This document shows, in pieces, positions 45,098-54,957 of a stretch of DNA of 64,000 nt (positions within the stretch are counted from its first letter, which is position 1; each line of letters opens with the position of its first letter). The notes beneath the pieces were generated by a model that saw nothing but the letters and a program-made list of their open reading frames with translations, did no database searches and was not told where the DNA came from. The DNA is from CAWEYO01 sp963813315. Its GTDB lineage: Bacteria; Pseudomonadota; Alphaproteobacteria; Rhizobiales; Rhizobiaceae. The stretch lies in contig CAWEYO010000013.1 of assembly GCA_963813315.1 (NCBI GenBank), positions 248,001 to 312,000 of the forward strand, written 5' to 3'. The position numbers were made by a program, and so were the translations under genes.

Positions 45098-46666
45098 CTA
45101 CTGTTCAAGTCGCTCGGTGATGCCGGCGAGCAGGACCGGGCTTGCCTGAACGGCCGTCCGCTGCATGAAGTGGAGCACCCCGCGGATGCCGCCCAGCTCC
45201 TCACCGCCGCCGGCGCGACCCGGCCCGCCATGGATCAGGTGCGGAAGCGGTGAGCCGTGACCGGTCGCCTCCTTGCCGGTGTCGCGATCGGCGAAGTAGA
45301 GGCGTCCGTGATAAGCGCCGGAACTGAGCACCGCCGCACGGGCTACCGCGGGGTCATTGGTGAAGACAGAGGCCACCAGCGAGCCCTTGCCACGGTTGGC
45401 AAGACCGAACGCGTGGTCCAGATCTCGATAACCCATGATCGTCGATACCGGCCCGAAGGCCTCGACCGCATGAACGTTCTCCGCACCGTCCGGATCGTCG
45501 CAGGCAAAGAACATCGGCGGAACGAATGCGCCAGCCTCGCGGTCCGCGCCTTCTACGGCAAAGTCCTCGGGGTCGCCGAAAACGCGCCTTGCCTCGCTGC
45601 CTATGAACTCGGCCTTGCGCAGCACATCGGCGCGCTGCTCGAGGCTGGCCAGCGCGCCCATGCCGGTCGCCTCATTGCGAGGATCGCCGACGACCGTCGC
45701 GGCCAACCGCTCGGTGACGGCTTCCGCTACGGCTTCACGGATTGCGTCGGGAACGATGATGCGGCGTATGGCGGTGCACTTCTGCCCGGCCTTCGTCGTC
45801 ATCTCGCGATGCACTTCTTCGACGAAGAGGTCGAATTCCGGCGCGCCGGGAGCGGCATCCGGGCCGAGGACGGAGGCATTGAGCGAATCCTGTTCGGCAA
45901 TGAACCGGATCGAGTTTTTCAATACGCTCCGGCTGGAACGCAGCATCGCGGCCGTTGTCGCCGATCCGGTGAAGGAGATGACGTCCTGATCGGCGAGGTG
46001 GGCGATGAGATCGCCGGTCGAGCCGGCGATAAACTGCACCGCTCCCTCAGGCAGGATGCCGGAGTTGGCGATCATCCTGAAGCAGGCTTGTGCGAGCCAT
46101 GCGGTGGCCGACGCGGGCTTGACGATCGCCGGCACGCCCGCAAGCAGCGTCGGCGCAAGTTTCTCGAGCATTCCCCAGACAGGGAAGTTGAAGGCGTTAA
46201 TGTGAACAGCCACGCCTTGCAAAGAGGTTGCGACATGCTGGCCGACAAAGTTGCCGCCCTTCGAGAGGTGCTCCAGCGCCCCTTCCGTGAGGATCACGTC
46301 GTCCGGCAATTCCGTTCGGCCTTTCGAGGCATAGACGAACAGCGTGGCGATGCCGCCATCGATGTCGACTACCGAGTTTGATTTGGTGGCACCGGTGTCG
46401 TAAGACAGATCGTAAAGCGCCTCTCGGCGCTCATTCAAATATTGCGCCAGGTTCTTCAGCAGTTGCGCTCTTTCGTGAAAGGTCGTCTTGCGTAGCACGT
46501 GGCCGCCCACTTGGCGGGCGTGTTTCGCCATAGCACCGAAGTCCAATCCGTCCGCGCCGAGTTCCGCCACGACCTTGCCGGTTACGGCGCTTCTCAACTC
46601 GCTGATCCTGCCCGACGGCGGCACCCATTTGCCGGCAGCGTAGCTCTGAAGGAAGATGCGGCTCAT
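45098..46666 (-). CDS. PaaZ-like aldehyde dehydrogenase, single domain
   Basis: Encodes 522 residues. It closely resembles the aldehyde dehydrogenase half of PaaZ: DGGIATLFVYASKGRTELP, HINAFNFPVWGMLEKLAPTL, the catalytic-Cys region TTKAGQKCTAIRRIIVP, and GHGSPLPHLIHGGPGRAGG. The MaoC-type hydratase half of PaaZ is absent, so it resembles stand-alone enzymes such as 3,4-dehydroadipyl-CoA semialdehyde dehydrogenase. It follows the TPP enzyme by 173 bp on the same strand. Substrate is unproven. Confidence 0.85.
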   Translation of the reverse strand: MSRIFLQSYAAGKWVPPSGRISELRSAVTGKVVAELGADGLDFGAMAKHARQVGGHVLRKTTFHERAQLLKNLAQYLNERREALYDLSYDTGATKSNSVVDIDGGIATLFVYASKGRTELPDDVILTEGALEHLSKGGNFVGQHVATSLQGVAVHINAFNFPVWGMLEKLAPTLLAGVPAIVKPASATAWLAQACFRMIANSGILPEGAVQFIAGSTGDLIAHLADQDVISFTGSATTAAMLRSSRSVLKNSIRFIAEQDSLNASVLGPDAAPGAPEFDLFVEEVHREMTTKAGQKCTAIRRIIVPDAIREAVAEAVTERLAATVVGDPRNEATGMGALASLEQRADVLRKAEFIGSEARRVFGDPEDFAVEGADREAGAFVPPMFFACDDPDGAENVHAVEAFGPVSTIMGYRDLDHAFGLANRGKGSLVASVFTNDPAVARAAVLSSGAYHGRLYFADRDTGKEATGHGSPLPHLIHGGPGRAGGGEELGGIRGVLHFMQRTAVQASPVLLAGITERLEQ

Positions 46667-46839
46667 GCGGAAACCAACCTTACGGTGCGACGCACTCTAC
46701 ACTTGCGCCAAGCGATGCGAAACGCCGGAAGGAGGCATCAGCGGCCGCCGCCGTCACACGCGGCCGCGGCGCGGCCAAATGCGTCCAAAAGGACACGCGG
46801 CGCTGTAGGGTGTGTGTTGAGATTCGGGTCAGGCCGAGC

Positions 46840-48492
46840 CTATCGCCCCTCCCTGATGTCGGTCAGCGTGCGGGTCGGCGTGATTGCTTCTGGGTCGAGC
46901 TTGATTTCGATGATTGCCGGCCTACGGCTGGCTATTGCCCGCTCGAAGGCGGGCGCGAAACCGGCCGTCTCTTCCACCGTTTCGCCGTGTCCGCCGTAGG
47001 CTCGGGCAAGCGCGGCAAAGTCCGGATTCTTCAGGTCCGTCGCGATCACGCGGCTGGGATACTCCCGCTCCTGATGCATGCGAATCGTGCCGTAAGTGCC
47101 GTTGTTGACGACGATCACAATGATCGGCAAATCGTATTGGACAGCTGTCGCGAACTCTTGGCCATTCATCATGAAGCAGCCGTCGCCGGCAAACGCGATG
47201 ACCTCGCGATCCGGGAAGAGCGCCTTTGCGGCAACTGCCGCAGGTGTGCCGTAGCCCATAGAGCCCGAAGTGGGAGCTGCCTGCGTCTGGAATCGGCGAA
47301 AGCGGTGGAAGCGATGGACCCACGTCGTATAGTTGCCAGCACCGTTGGCGAGGATCGCGTCGTCCGGCAGAACGGATTCCAGATAGTTCATGATGGGACC
47401 CATCTGGACGGCGCCGGGTCCGGTCTCGGGCGGTGTCGACCAGTCGAGATACTGACTGTGCAGACGTTCGGTCCCGCCCGCCCATACGGGCGTGGCGACG
47501 GGCTTCAGCTTCGCAAATGCTGCAGAGAATGCTTCGGGTGTCGCGTTGATTGCGAGCGCAGGCCGATAGACCCGGCCGAGTTCATTAGCGTCGGCGTGAA
47601 CATGTACCAGCGTCTGGTCCGGGTAGGGGCTCTTCAGAAGCGTGTAGTCGGCCGACGGCACTTCGCCGAACCTGCCGCCGACGAGAAGCACGAGATCGGC
47701 CTGCTTGATCGCGGTCGACAGCGCGGGGTTTGGTCCAAGGCCGATATCGCCTGCATAGTTCGGATGCAGATGGTCGAACAGCATCTGCCGGCGGTAGGTG
47801 ACGCCGACCGGCAGCGCCCAGGCCTCGACTGACTTTTCGAGGCTCGATCTCGCCTCAGCGCTCCAGCGCGAGCCGCCGAGGATCATGAACGGGCGCTTCG
47901 CCTCGCCCAGCAGCGCAGCCAATCCTTGCAGCTCGCCTTCGCCGGGCGATGTCTCGACCGGCGTTGCCGGCAGCGCATCGGGCGCTTCGACCAGCGCAGT
48001 CAGCATGTCCTCCGGGAGCGATATGACGACCGGACCGGGGCGGCCGGAGGTGGCAACGGCAAACGCGCGTGTCACGAGTTCCGGGATGCGCGCGGCGTCG
48101 TCGATCTCCACCACCCATTTGGCCATGTCGCCGAAGAAGCGCTTGTAATCGACTTCCTGAAAGGCCTCGCGCTCGCGGGCGTGGGCAGCCACCTGGCCAA
48201 TGAACAGGATAAGCGGCGAAGAATCCTGCATGGCGATGTGGACACCCGCCGAAGCGTTGGTTGCACCGGGACCGCGGGTGACGAAGCAGACGCCCGGCCT
48301 GCCGGTCAGCCGTCCGTGGCAATCCGCCATCATCGCGGCGCCACCTTCCTGGCGGCAGACGATGGTGCGGATGCGGCGCGAATCATGCAGCGCGTCGAGC
48401 ACCGCGAGGTAGGACTCGCCCGGCACGCAATAGATGCGGTCGACGCTGTTGGCTTCAAGCGCTTCGACAATCAGTTTTCCGCCGGTTTTCAT
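46840..48492 (-). CDS. TPP-dependent enzyme, acetolactate synthase-like
   Basis: Encodes 550 residues with the three TPP-enzyme domains. The cofactor-activating Glu is E49 in CRQEGGAAMM, and the TPP/Mg motif runs from GDG (436-438) to NN (463-464). Length and fold suit acetolactate synthase, benzoylformate decarboxylase or 2-hydroxyacyl-CoA lyase; none is clearly indicated. It overlaps the CoA-transferase gene by four bases, so the two products probably act together. The reaction is unknown. Confidence 0.85.
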   Translation of the reverse strand: MKTGGKLIVEALEANSVDRIYCVPGESYLAVLDALHDSRRIRTIVCRQEGGAAMMADCHGRLTGRPGVCFVTRGPGATNASAGVHIAMQDSSPLILFIGQVAAHAREREAFQEVDYKRFFGDMAKWVVEIDDAARIPELVTRAFAVATSGRPGPVVISLPEDMLTALVEAPDALPATPVETSPGEGELQGLAALLGEAKRPFMILGGSRWSAEARSSLEKSVEAWALPVGVTYRRQMLFDHLHPNYAGDIGLGPNPALSTAIKQADLVLLVGGRFGEVPSADYTLLKSPYPDQTLVHVHADANELGRVYRPALAINATPEAFSAAFAKLKPVATPVWAGGTERLHSQYLDWSTPPETGPGAVQMGPIMNYLESVLPDDAILANGAGNYTTWVHRFHRFRRFQTQAAPTSGSMGYGTPAAVAAKALFPDREVIAFAGDGCFMMNGQEFATAVQYDLPIIVIVVNNGTYGTIRMHQEREYPSRVIATDLKNPDFAALARAYGGHGETVEETAGFAPAFERAIASRRPAIIEIKLDPEAITPTRTLTDIREGR

Positions 48493-49664
48493 TCGCCTTG
48501 CTTCTCCAGTTCCGCGAGGATCTCCGCAGTGTGCTCGCCGAGGCGCGGCGAAGGTCGATGATAGGCAAGCGGCGTTTCAGACATCAGCATCGGCGCTCGC
48601 ACAGAGGGCAAGCTGTTGCCGTGGCCGTCGTCAAGATCGAGCCGCATCCCCCGCGCAATCGTCTGGGGATCGGCAAACATCTCGCCGATCGTATTAATCG
48701 GACTTGCCGGTACATTTGCGGCCTCGAGCGCGGCAAGAAGCGGCGTACGATCGAGAAACGCCAGGCGCTCGATCATCCGGTCGCGCAGGCGAGCGCGATT
48801 GACGACGCGGGCAGCGTTGGTGGCGAAGTCCAGGTCGTCCGGCAGATCATTCAGGCCGACCACCTGGCAGAAGCGCTGGAACTGGCTGTCATTGCCGACC
48901 GCCAGGATAATGTGGCCGTCCCTGACCGGCACCACCTCGTAGGGTGCGATGTTCATGTGGGCATTGCCCATCTGCACCGGCGATTTGCCGGAGACCAGAA
49001 AGTTGAGGTTCTGGTTGCCAAGCACCGAAATCTGCGTGTCGAAGAGCGCCATATCGATGTACTGGCCCTGACCTGTGCGCTCGCAATGGCGCAGCGCCGC
49101 CTGAATGGCGATGACCGAATAGAGCCCGGTGAAGATGTCGGAAATGGCGACGCCGGCCTTTTGTGGCTCTCCGCCGGGTGCGCCAGTGATCGACATCATG
49201 CCGGCCATGCCCTGAATGATGAAATCATAGCCTGGTCGCGGAGCGTAAGGGCCGTCCTGGCCGAAGCCTGTGATCGAGCAGTAGACAAGGCGGGGGTTGA
49301 GCTTCCGCAGGCTCTCGTAGTCGAGCCCGTATTTCTTCAACCCGCCGAGCTTGAAGTTTTCGATCAGGACGTCCGCGGTGGCAGCCAGCTTGCGGATAGC
49401 CTCAGCGCCTTCCGTTGTGGAGAAGTCGATTGCCGCAGAGCGCTTGCCACGGTTGCAGCAGTGATAATAGGCGGCGAAGAGGTTCTCGCCATCATGGCTC
49501 ATGACGAAGGGCGGGCCCCATTTGCGCGTGTCGTCGCCGCCATCAGGGCTCTCGACCTTGATGACGTCGGCCCCAAGGTCAGCAAGGAGCTGACCGGCCC
49601 ATGGACCGGCAAGTATGCGCGCCAGTTCGATGACGCGGATGCCTTTCAACGGGGGGTCAGCCAT
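48489..49664 (-). CDS. CaiB/BaiF family III CoA-transferase
   Basis: Encodes 391 residues. VIELARILAGPWAGQLLADL at the N-terminus and the catalytic Asp at residue 176 (AISDIFTGLY) place it in class III (formyl-CoA transferase-like). It should move CoA between carboxylic acids. Coupled by ATGA overlap to the TPP enzyme, and probably first gene of a three-gene operon with the PaaZ-like dehydrogenase. Confidence 0.9.
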   Translation of the reverse strand: MADPPLKGIRVIELARILAGPWAGQLLADLGADVIKVESPDGGDDTRKWGPPFVMSHDGENLFAAYYHCCNRGKRSAAIDFSTTEGAEAIRKLAATADVLIENFKLGGLKKYGLDYESLRKLNPRLVYCSITGFGQDGPYAPRPGYDFIIQGMAGMMSITGAPGGEPQKAGVAISDIFTGLYSVIAIQAALRHCERTGQGQYIDMALFDTQISVLGNQNLNFLVSGKSPVQMGNAHMNIAPYEVVPVRDGHIILAVGNDSQFQRFCQVVGLNDLPDDLDFATNAARVVNRARLRDRMIERLAFLDRTPLLAALEAANVPASPINTIGEMFADPQTIARGMRLDLDDGHGNSLPSVRAPMLMSETPLAYHRPSPRLGEHTAEILAELEKQGE

Positions 49665-49764
49665 TTTGCACCGTCAAATCTCGAAGTTGGCGAAGTGACT
49701 AGCTAACAAATCCCGCATGGCGCTGTCACGCTGATTGGATCAGGCCAGCGGTGGCGCGGGCACA

Positions 49765-50697
49765 TCAATGCGACGCCGCTGCCTTAGCCCAAGCGGCGAA
49801 ATCCTCCGTGATGAGGTCCCGGTTCAATTCGTTGAGGGATTTATGGCGCGTTTCCGGATAGATGGTTGAAACGACATGGGAAAAGCCCATGCGCCTCATG
49901 CGCGATGCCAGATCGGAGATCGCCTTGCCGCCGCCCGTGGAGGCATCGGCCGCTCCACCGACGAGATTGAACGGCAGGTCTTTTCGGACGGCGGAAAAAT
50001 TCCTGTCGTCGGCACCGTAAAAAACGAAACCGAAAAGATCGCGCCAGAGCGAGACGGAAGCATTCCAGCCGCAGAGCGGATCCGCGACATACGCGTCGAC
50101 CTCCGTCGGATCGCGCGACAGCCAGTCGAAATCGGTGCGGGGGTCGGGGACCTTTCGCGCCCAATCCTCGAATGTGAGCTTCGGCAGGATGCGGGAAGGA
50201 ACATCGGACCCGAGCCGAAAGCGCTCGAAGGCAAGCAGGACCTGGGCGACACGGCCGAGCAGACCGGCGGAAAAGTTGGCGTTCCACACCGCAGCGGCCT
50301 CCAAGTGCGCGGAGTGGCGCAGCACATAGTTGAGCGTAACGATGCCGCCCATCGAATGACCAAAGACGATGACGGGAAGGCCGGGGCTCTCCTTGGCGAT
50401 CAGGTCGTGCACGGCGTCAATGTCGTCCAGGACCAGTGCGCCTCCGTCCTTCGGCCCGAACATGCCGCGCGGTGCGTCGGGCGCTTTCGTGTGCCCGTGG
50501 CCACGATGATCGTGCGCATAAGTATGAAAGCCATGCGCTGCCATGGCATCAGCAAAGCGACCGTAACGGGCGGCATGTTCGGCAAGCCCGTGGTTGATCT
50601 GAATAACGCCGCGCGCGCCGCCTCCGGCACGCCGCGTATACAGATTGAGCATGGCGCCCGTCGGCGACGGGTACGCCCTCCGGCTGTCGAATGGCAT
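49765..50697 (-). CDS. Alpha/beta hydrolase, monoacylglycerol lipase-like
   Basis: Encodes 310 residues of the Hydrolase_4 group: INHGLAEHAARYGRFADAM, then DHRGHGHT and the nucleophile elbow FGHSMGG; the C-terminal His lies in ETRHKSLNE. No signal peptide is seen. It should cleave ester bonds, possibly monoacylglycerols or lysophospholipids. Divergent from ettA; separate from the CoA-transferase gene by 100 bp. Confidence 0.88.
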   Translation of the reverse strand: MPFDSRRAYPSPTGAMLNLYTRRAGGGARGVIQINHGLAEHAARYGRFADAMAAHGFHTYAHDHRGHGHTKAPDAPRGMFGPKDGGALVLDDIDAVHDLIAKESPGLPVIVFGHSMGGIVTLNYVLRHSAHLEAAAVWNANFSAGLLGRVAQVLLAFERFRLGSDVPSRILPKLTFEDWARKVPDPRTDFDWLSRDPTEVDAYVADPLCGWNASVSLWRDLFGFVFYGADDRNFSAVRKDLPFNLVGGAADASTGGGKAISDLASRMRRMGFSHVVSTIYPETRHKSLNELNRDLITEDFAAWAKAAASH

Positions 50698-50886
50698 GAA
50701 GCTCCTCCCCTCGAGAGACTGTTCGTCAGAGGACGGCGAGCGTCAAGAGGGGCTTCACGCGGGTGTCGACCTACTGTCCGGCGCAGCGACGGCGCCCGGC
50801 TTTGCCGACGCGGCATACGGTCACTTCGCGGCGCGGCGACCTGGCCGATCTCGAGGCGGTGCGCGGCTGAGTGCAGCAAAATCCGA

Positions 50887-50915
50887 TTGCCGTTACAGAC
50901 GCCATCGCCTACATA
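50887..50915 (+). promoter_or_regulatory. Possible ettA promoter
   Basis: TTGCCG (50887-50892) and TACATA (50910-50915) with 17 bp spacing lie about 40 bp before the GTG start. Rough match only to the sigma-70 consensus. Confidence 0.35.
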
Positions 50916-50954
50916 GCGCGCAAACTTCCGCAAACTTTGACAGGAAATGCGCGC

Positions 50955-52604
50955 GTGGCACGCCAGTTCATCTATCACATGTCTGGGCTCAATAAGGCCT
51001 ATGGCACCAAAAAGGTGCTCGAGAACATCCACCTTTCCTTCTACCCCGATGCGAAGATCGGCATTCTGGGTCCGAACGGCGCAGGCAAGTCCACTGTGCT
51101 TAAGATCATGGCGGGCATGGACAAGGAATATTCCGGTGAGGCCTGGCTCGCCGAAGGAGCGACTGTCGGCTATCTGGCGCAAGAACCGGTCCTCGATTCG
51201 AAGAAGTCGGTCTTCGAGAATATTATGGACGGCGTCGCCAAGAAGACGGCCATCATCGAGCGCTACAATGAGCTGATGATGAACTATTCCGACGAGACGG
51301 CGGAAGAGTCGGCGCATCTCCAGGATGAGATGGACCGGCTGAACTTGTGGGACCTCGAACAGCAGATCGAAATGGCTATGGAAGCGCTGGGGTGCCCGCC
51401 GAAGGATGCGGACGTGACCAAGCTTTCGGGCGGCGAACGCCGCCGCGTCGCGCTTTGCCAGCTCTTGCTGCGCCAGCCCGACCTGCTGCTGCTCGACGAA
51501 CCGACCAACCATCTGGACGCCGAAACGACGGCATGGCTGGAAAAGCATCTGCGTGCCTATCCGGGCGCTGTGATGATCATCACCCACGACCGCTACTTCC
51601 TGGACAATGTCACCGGCTGGATTCTCGAACTCGATCGTGGTCGCGGCATTCCTTACGAAGGCAACTACACTGCCTACCTGGAATCCAAGGCCAAGCGCCT
51701 GAGGCAGGAGGGCCGCGAGGACGACGCGCGCCAACGTGCCATCAGCCGCGAGCGCGAGTGGATTGCGTCCAGCCCCAAGGCCCGTCAGACCAAGTCCAAG
51801 GCGCGCATCAAGGCATTCGAAGAGTTGCTCGACGCGGCAGACAAGAGACGGCCGACCAACTCTCAAATCGTCATTCCGCATGGCGAGCGGCTGGGCAATG
51901 TGGTGATCGAGGTCGACGGCCTGTCGAAGGGCTATGGCGAGACCCTGCTGATCGAGGACCTGGAATTCAAGCTGCCGCCCGGTGGCATTGTCGGCGTCAT
52001 AGGGCCGAACGGCGCGGGCAAGACGACGCTGTTCAGGATGATCACCGGGCAGGAAAAGCCCGACGATGGCGCGATCCGCATCGGCGAGACCGTAAAGCTC
52101 GGCTATGTCGACCAGAGCCGCGACGCGCTCAACCCGAACAAGACGGTGTGGGAGGAGATTTCGGGCGGCGCCGAAGTGGTGAAGCTTGGCAAGCACGAGG
52201 CCAATACCCGCGCCTATTGTTCGTCGTTCAATTTCCGTGGCGGTGACCAGCAGCAGAAGGTCGGCAACCTTTCGGGCGGCCAGCGCAACCGCGTGCACCT
52301 CGCCAAGATGCTGAAGACTGGCGGCAATGTGCTGCTGCTCGACGAACCGACTAACGACCTGGATACCGAAACGCTGGCGGCGCTCGAAGACGCGCTGGAA
52401 AACTTCGCCGGATGCGCCGTGATCATCAGCCACGATCGCATGTTCCTTGACCGGCTGGCGACGCACATCCTCGCCTTTGAAGGTGACAGCCATGTCGAAT
52501 GGTTCGAAGGCAACTTCGAAGATTATGAGCAGGATAAGATCCGCCGCCTCGGCCCCGAAAGCGTCAATCCACACAGGATGACGTACAAGAGGCTGACGCG
52601 GTAG
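50955..52604 (+). CDS. ettA: Energy-dependent translational throttle protein EttA (ABC-F)
   Basis: Encodes 549 residues: two ABC domains with Walker A GPNGAGKS at 39-46 and GPNGAGKT later, signatures LSGGERRRVAL and LSGGQRNRVHL, and a P-site interaction arm between them. EttA binds the ribosomal E site and couples translation to ATP levels. The GTG at 50955 gives the family N-terminus ARQFIYHMSGL with AGGA nine bases upstream. Confidence 0.96.
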   Translation: MARQFIYHMSGLNKAYGTKKVLENIHLSFYPDAKIGILGPNGAGKSTVLKIMAGMDKEYSGEAWLAEGATVGYLAQEPVLDSKKSVFENIMDGVAKKTAIIERYNELMMNYSDETAEESAHLQDEMDRLNLWDLEQQIEMAMEALGCPPKDADVTKLSGGERRRVALCQLLLRQPDLLLLDEPTNHLDAETTAWLEKHLRAYPGAVMIITHDRYFLDNVTGWILELDRGRGIPYEGNYTAYLESKAKRLRQEGREDDARQRAISREREWIASSPKARQTKSKARIKAFEELLDAADKRRPTNSQIVIPHGERLGNVVIEVDGLSKGYGETLLIEDLEFKLPPGGIVGVIGPNGAGKTTLFRMITGQEKPDDGAIRIGETVKLGYVDQSRDALNPNKTVWEEISGGAEVVKLGKHEANTRAYCSSFNFRGGDQQQKVGNLSGGQRNRVHLAKMLKTGGNVLLLDEPTNDLDTETLAALEDALENFAGCAVIISHDRMFLDRLATHILAFEGDSHVEWFEGNFEDYEQDKIRRLGPESVNPHRMTYKRLTR

Positions 52605-52752
52605 AGGCTCTTGCAGCGGAGCACCCGGGGCCACCATGCCTTTGCAACCCGGTTAAACTGGCCTAAACCGCTTGCATGCAATCATCGACCTAGGTTCTGT
52701 GGGGGAGCGGACCGCAATCACGGCGATTTGCGCCAATGGGACAACCAGCAGA

Positions 52753-53874
52753 ATGAATCGCGTCATCATCAGCGGCATCGGCGTCGAAATCCCCGAAGCA
52801 TCGATCACCAACGAAGATCTGGTCGCGAGTTTCAATGACTGGGTGGGCATAGAGAACGCGCGGCGGGCGGCCACGGGCGAGGAACCGCTGCAGAAATCGA
52901 ACAGCGAGTTCATCGTCCATGCCTCCGGCGTGAAAAAGCGGCATGTCATCGAGCGTGAGGGCATTCTCGACCCGGCCCGCATGGCACCGCGCATTCCGCC
53001 GCGTCCGGACGACGCACTCTCAGTGGAGGCTGAGTTCGGCATAGCCTCGGCAAAACGCGCGCTCGCTCATGCGGGGCGCGAGGCCGCCGATATCGACATG
53101 GTAATCTGTGCGGCTTCGCATCACCAGCGGCCCTATCCTGCCATCGCGATCGAAATCCAGGACGCGCTCGGTGCGAAAGGTGCGGGCTTCGACATGGGGC
53201 TGGGCTGCTCCTCGGCCGCGGCGGGGCTGCACGTGGCGGTCAATCTGGTGCGGACCGGTGCTCAGAAGCGCGTGTTGGTCGTGACACCGGAGATCATCAC
53301 CGGCCATCTGAATTTTCGCGATCGGCAAACTCACTTTATATTCGGAGACGCCTCGACTTCGATGATCGTTGAAGCAATCGGCGAAGGCGAGATGCGTCCA
53401 GGCCGCTTCGAAGTGGTCGATACGCGAAACTGGACGCAGTTTTCCAACAACATCCGGACAAATCTGGGCTATCTGACGCGCACGGCATCCGACGACCCCT
53501 ACATGATTTCGATGGAAGGGAACATGATCAAGCAGGTCGGCAACAAGGTATTCAAGGAAGTGACGGTAGCCGGCCACAGCTTCATCGTGAATTTCCTTGC
53601 CGAGCACGGTCTCACCCCGCAAGGCATCCGCCGTTTCTGGCTGCACCAGGCAAACGCGCGCATGAACGCGATGATCCTGAAACTCGCCTTCGGTCATGAG
53701 GTGGGCCACGACCGCGCACCTATGGTGCTGGAGCGGCTGGGCAATACGGCTGCAGCCGGCGCGATCATCGCGCTCAGCGAGAACCACGCCGACATGAAGC
53801 CCGGAGACTACGGCCTGATCTGCGCCTTCGGCGCCGGCTATTCGATTGGCGGTGCGCTGGTCAGGATGATGTAG
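52753..53874 (+). CDS. Beta-ketoacyl-ACP synthase III-like protein
   Basis: Encodes 373 residues. Catalytic triad: Cys152 in GLGCSSAAAG, His in WLHQANARM, Asn in LGNTAAAGA. It condenses an acyl-CoA with malonyl-ACP, or does a related ketosynthase reaction. It is longer than housekeeping FabH (about 320) and there are no fab genes beside it, so it may be an accessory ketosynthase. The frame is open to 52672 but 52753 gives the right N-terminus. Confidence 0.87.
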   Translation: MNRVIISGIGVEIPEASITNEDLVASFNDWVGIENARRAATGEEPLQKSNSEFIVHASGVKKRHVIEREGILDPARMAPRIPPRPDDALSVEAEFGIASAKRALAHAGREAADIDMVICAASHHQRPYPAIAIEIQDALGAKGAGFDMGLGCSSAAAGLHVAVNLVRTGAQKRVLVVTPEIITGHLNFRDRQTHFIFGDASTSMIVEAIGEGEMRPGRFEVVDTRNWTQFSNNIRTNLGYLTRTASDDPYMISMEGNMIKQVGNKVFKEVTVAGHSFIVNFLAEHGLTPQGIRRFWLHQANARMNAMILKLAFGHEVGHDRAPMVLERLGNTAAAGAIIALSENHADMKPGDYGLICAFGAGYSIGGALVRMM

Positions 53875-54002
53875 AGCCGCCCAATTGTCCAGGACACCAG
53901 CTCTCTGAGAGCCATAAGCTTCGGTCATCGACCAATCAGCCGAATTGACTGGATCTTTGCTATTTTCGCTCGCATTTTCCGCGTTCGAAAAAGGGAATGG
54001 CA

Positions 54003-54617
54003 ATGCTCGAAAATGTGACACGCGGCACCGAACTTGAAATCGTGCCGGCCAGCAAGCTTGCAGCCAAGGTGGCCGGATTGTTTCTCGCGCCGTTCGATCA
54101 CTTCGTGACGAGCGCGACAGAAGAGCTTCGTGTCGGCTTCGAAGGAATCGAGGGCGATTTCCACGCCGGCCATACACGGCGATCGGGCGGCCGCGAACCG
54201 TGGTATCCGCGCGGCATGGAAATGCGCAACGAACGCCAGCTCTCGATCGTGGCGCCCGACGAATTGGCAGCGATCGCCAAAGCCATGGACATTGCGGAGG
54301 TAAAGTCCGAGTGGATTGGCGCCAACCTGCTCATCGCAGGGGTGCCGCGGCTTTCGATGCTGCCTTCGGGCACAATGCTCTTTTTCAAGGGCGGAGCGAC
54401 ACTGAAGGTGGATTCACAGAACGGTCCCTGCCGGTTCTCCGGCCGTTCGGTCGCCGAGCACGCCGGGATGGCCGATCACGAAGGGGGGTCGCTGCTCTTC
54501 CCGAAAGCAGCAAGGCGGATGCGCGGCCTTGTCGCCTGGGTGGAGAAGCCGGGCGTGATCAGGGATGGGGAAGACGTTTCGATACGGATCCCGGAGCAGT
54601 GGATCTATCGCGCCTGA
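54003..54617 (+). CDS. MOSC domain protein
   Basis: Encodes 204 residues with a MOSC beta-barrel: GFEGIEGDFHAGHTRRSGGR at the start, RNERQLSIVAPDEL, GANLLIAG, and the conserved Cys in QNGPCRFSG. MOSC proteins transfer sulphur or handle molybdenum cofactor ligands. The ATG at 54003 has AAGGG seven bases upstream; one at 53997 is too close to it. Confidence 0.88.
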   Translation: MLENVTRGTELEIVPASKLAAKVAGLFLAPFDHFVTSATEELRVGFEGIEGDFHAGHTRRSGGREPWYPRGMEMRNERQLSIVAPDELAAIAKAMDIAEVKSEWIGANLLIAGVPRLSMLPSGTMLFFKGGATLKVDSQNGPCRFSGRSVAEHAGMADHEGGSLLFPKAARRMRGLVAWVEKPGVIRDGEDVSIRIPEQWIYRA

Positions 54618-54642
54618 CCGATCTCAGGCGGGTTTTGTGCCG

Positions 54643-54957
54643 TCACACCTCCTCGTCATCCGGCTCAAGCAGCCTGGTCGCACGCCAGACCGTAAGGATC
54701 CTGTTGATCTCAACGATGACAAAGAACCGGGCGGAGTCGCGGTCATACCCCTCAGAAAGCAGCCGTTCATAGGCCGTATGTTCATGGCGGACATGAGCGA
54801 TCGTGGCCAGCCAGACGGCGATCGAGGGCGGCAGCGACTTCAGATGCTTCGCGTTGGCGCCAGCGCGAATCTTTTCCGTGTCAGCATAAGGTGCAAGCGG
54901 CAGCAGCCCCGTCAGCGCCTTGGCGATAGCGCGCTGGCGGCCAGTGGTCCCGATCAT
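54643..54957 (-). CDS. DUF2293 domain protein
   Basis: Encodes 104 residues. IRAGANAKHLKSLPPSIAVW, HVRHEHTAYERLL and the Arg-rich end are typical of the DUF2293 family of unknown role. Its start overlaps the trmO stop by four bases, suggesting joint expression and perhaps a link to tRNA or translation. Confidence 0.8.
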   Translation of the reverse strand: MIGTTGRQRAIAKALTGLLPLAPYADTEKIRAGANAKHLKSLPPSIAVWLATIAHVRHEHTAYERLLSEGYDRDSARFFVIVEINRILTVWRATRLLEPDDEEV

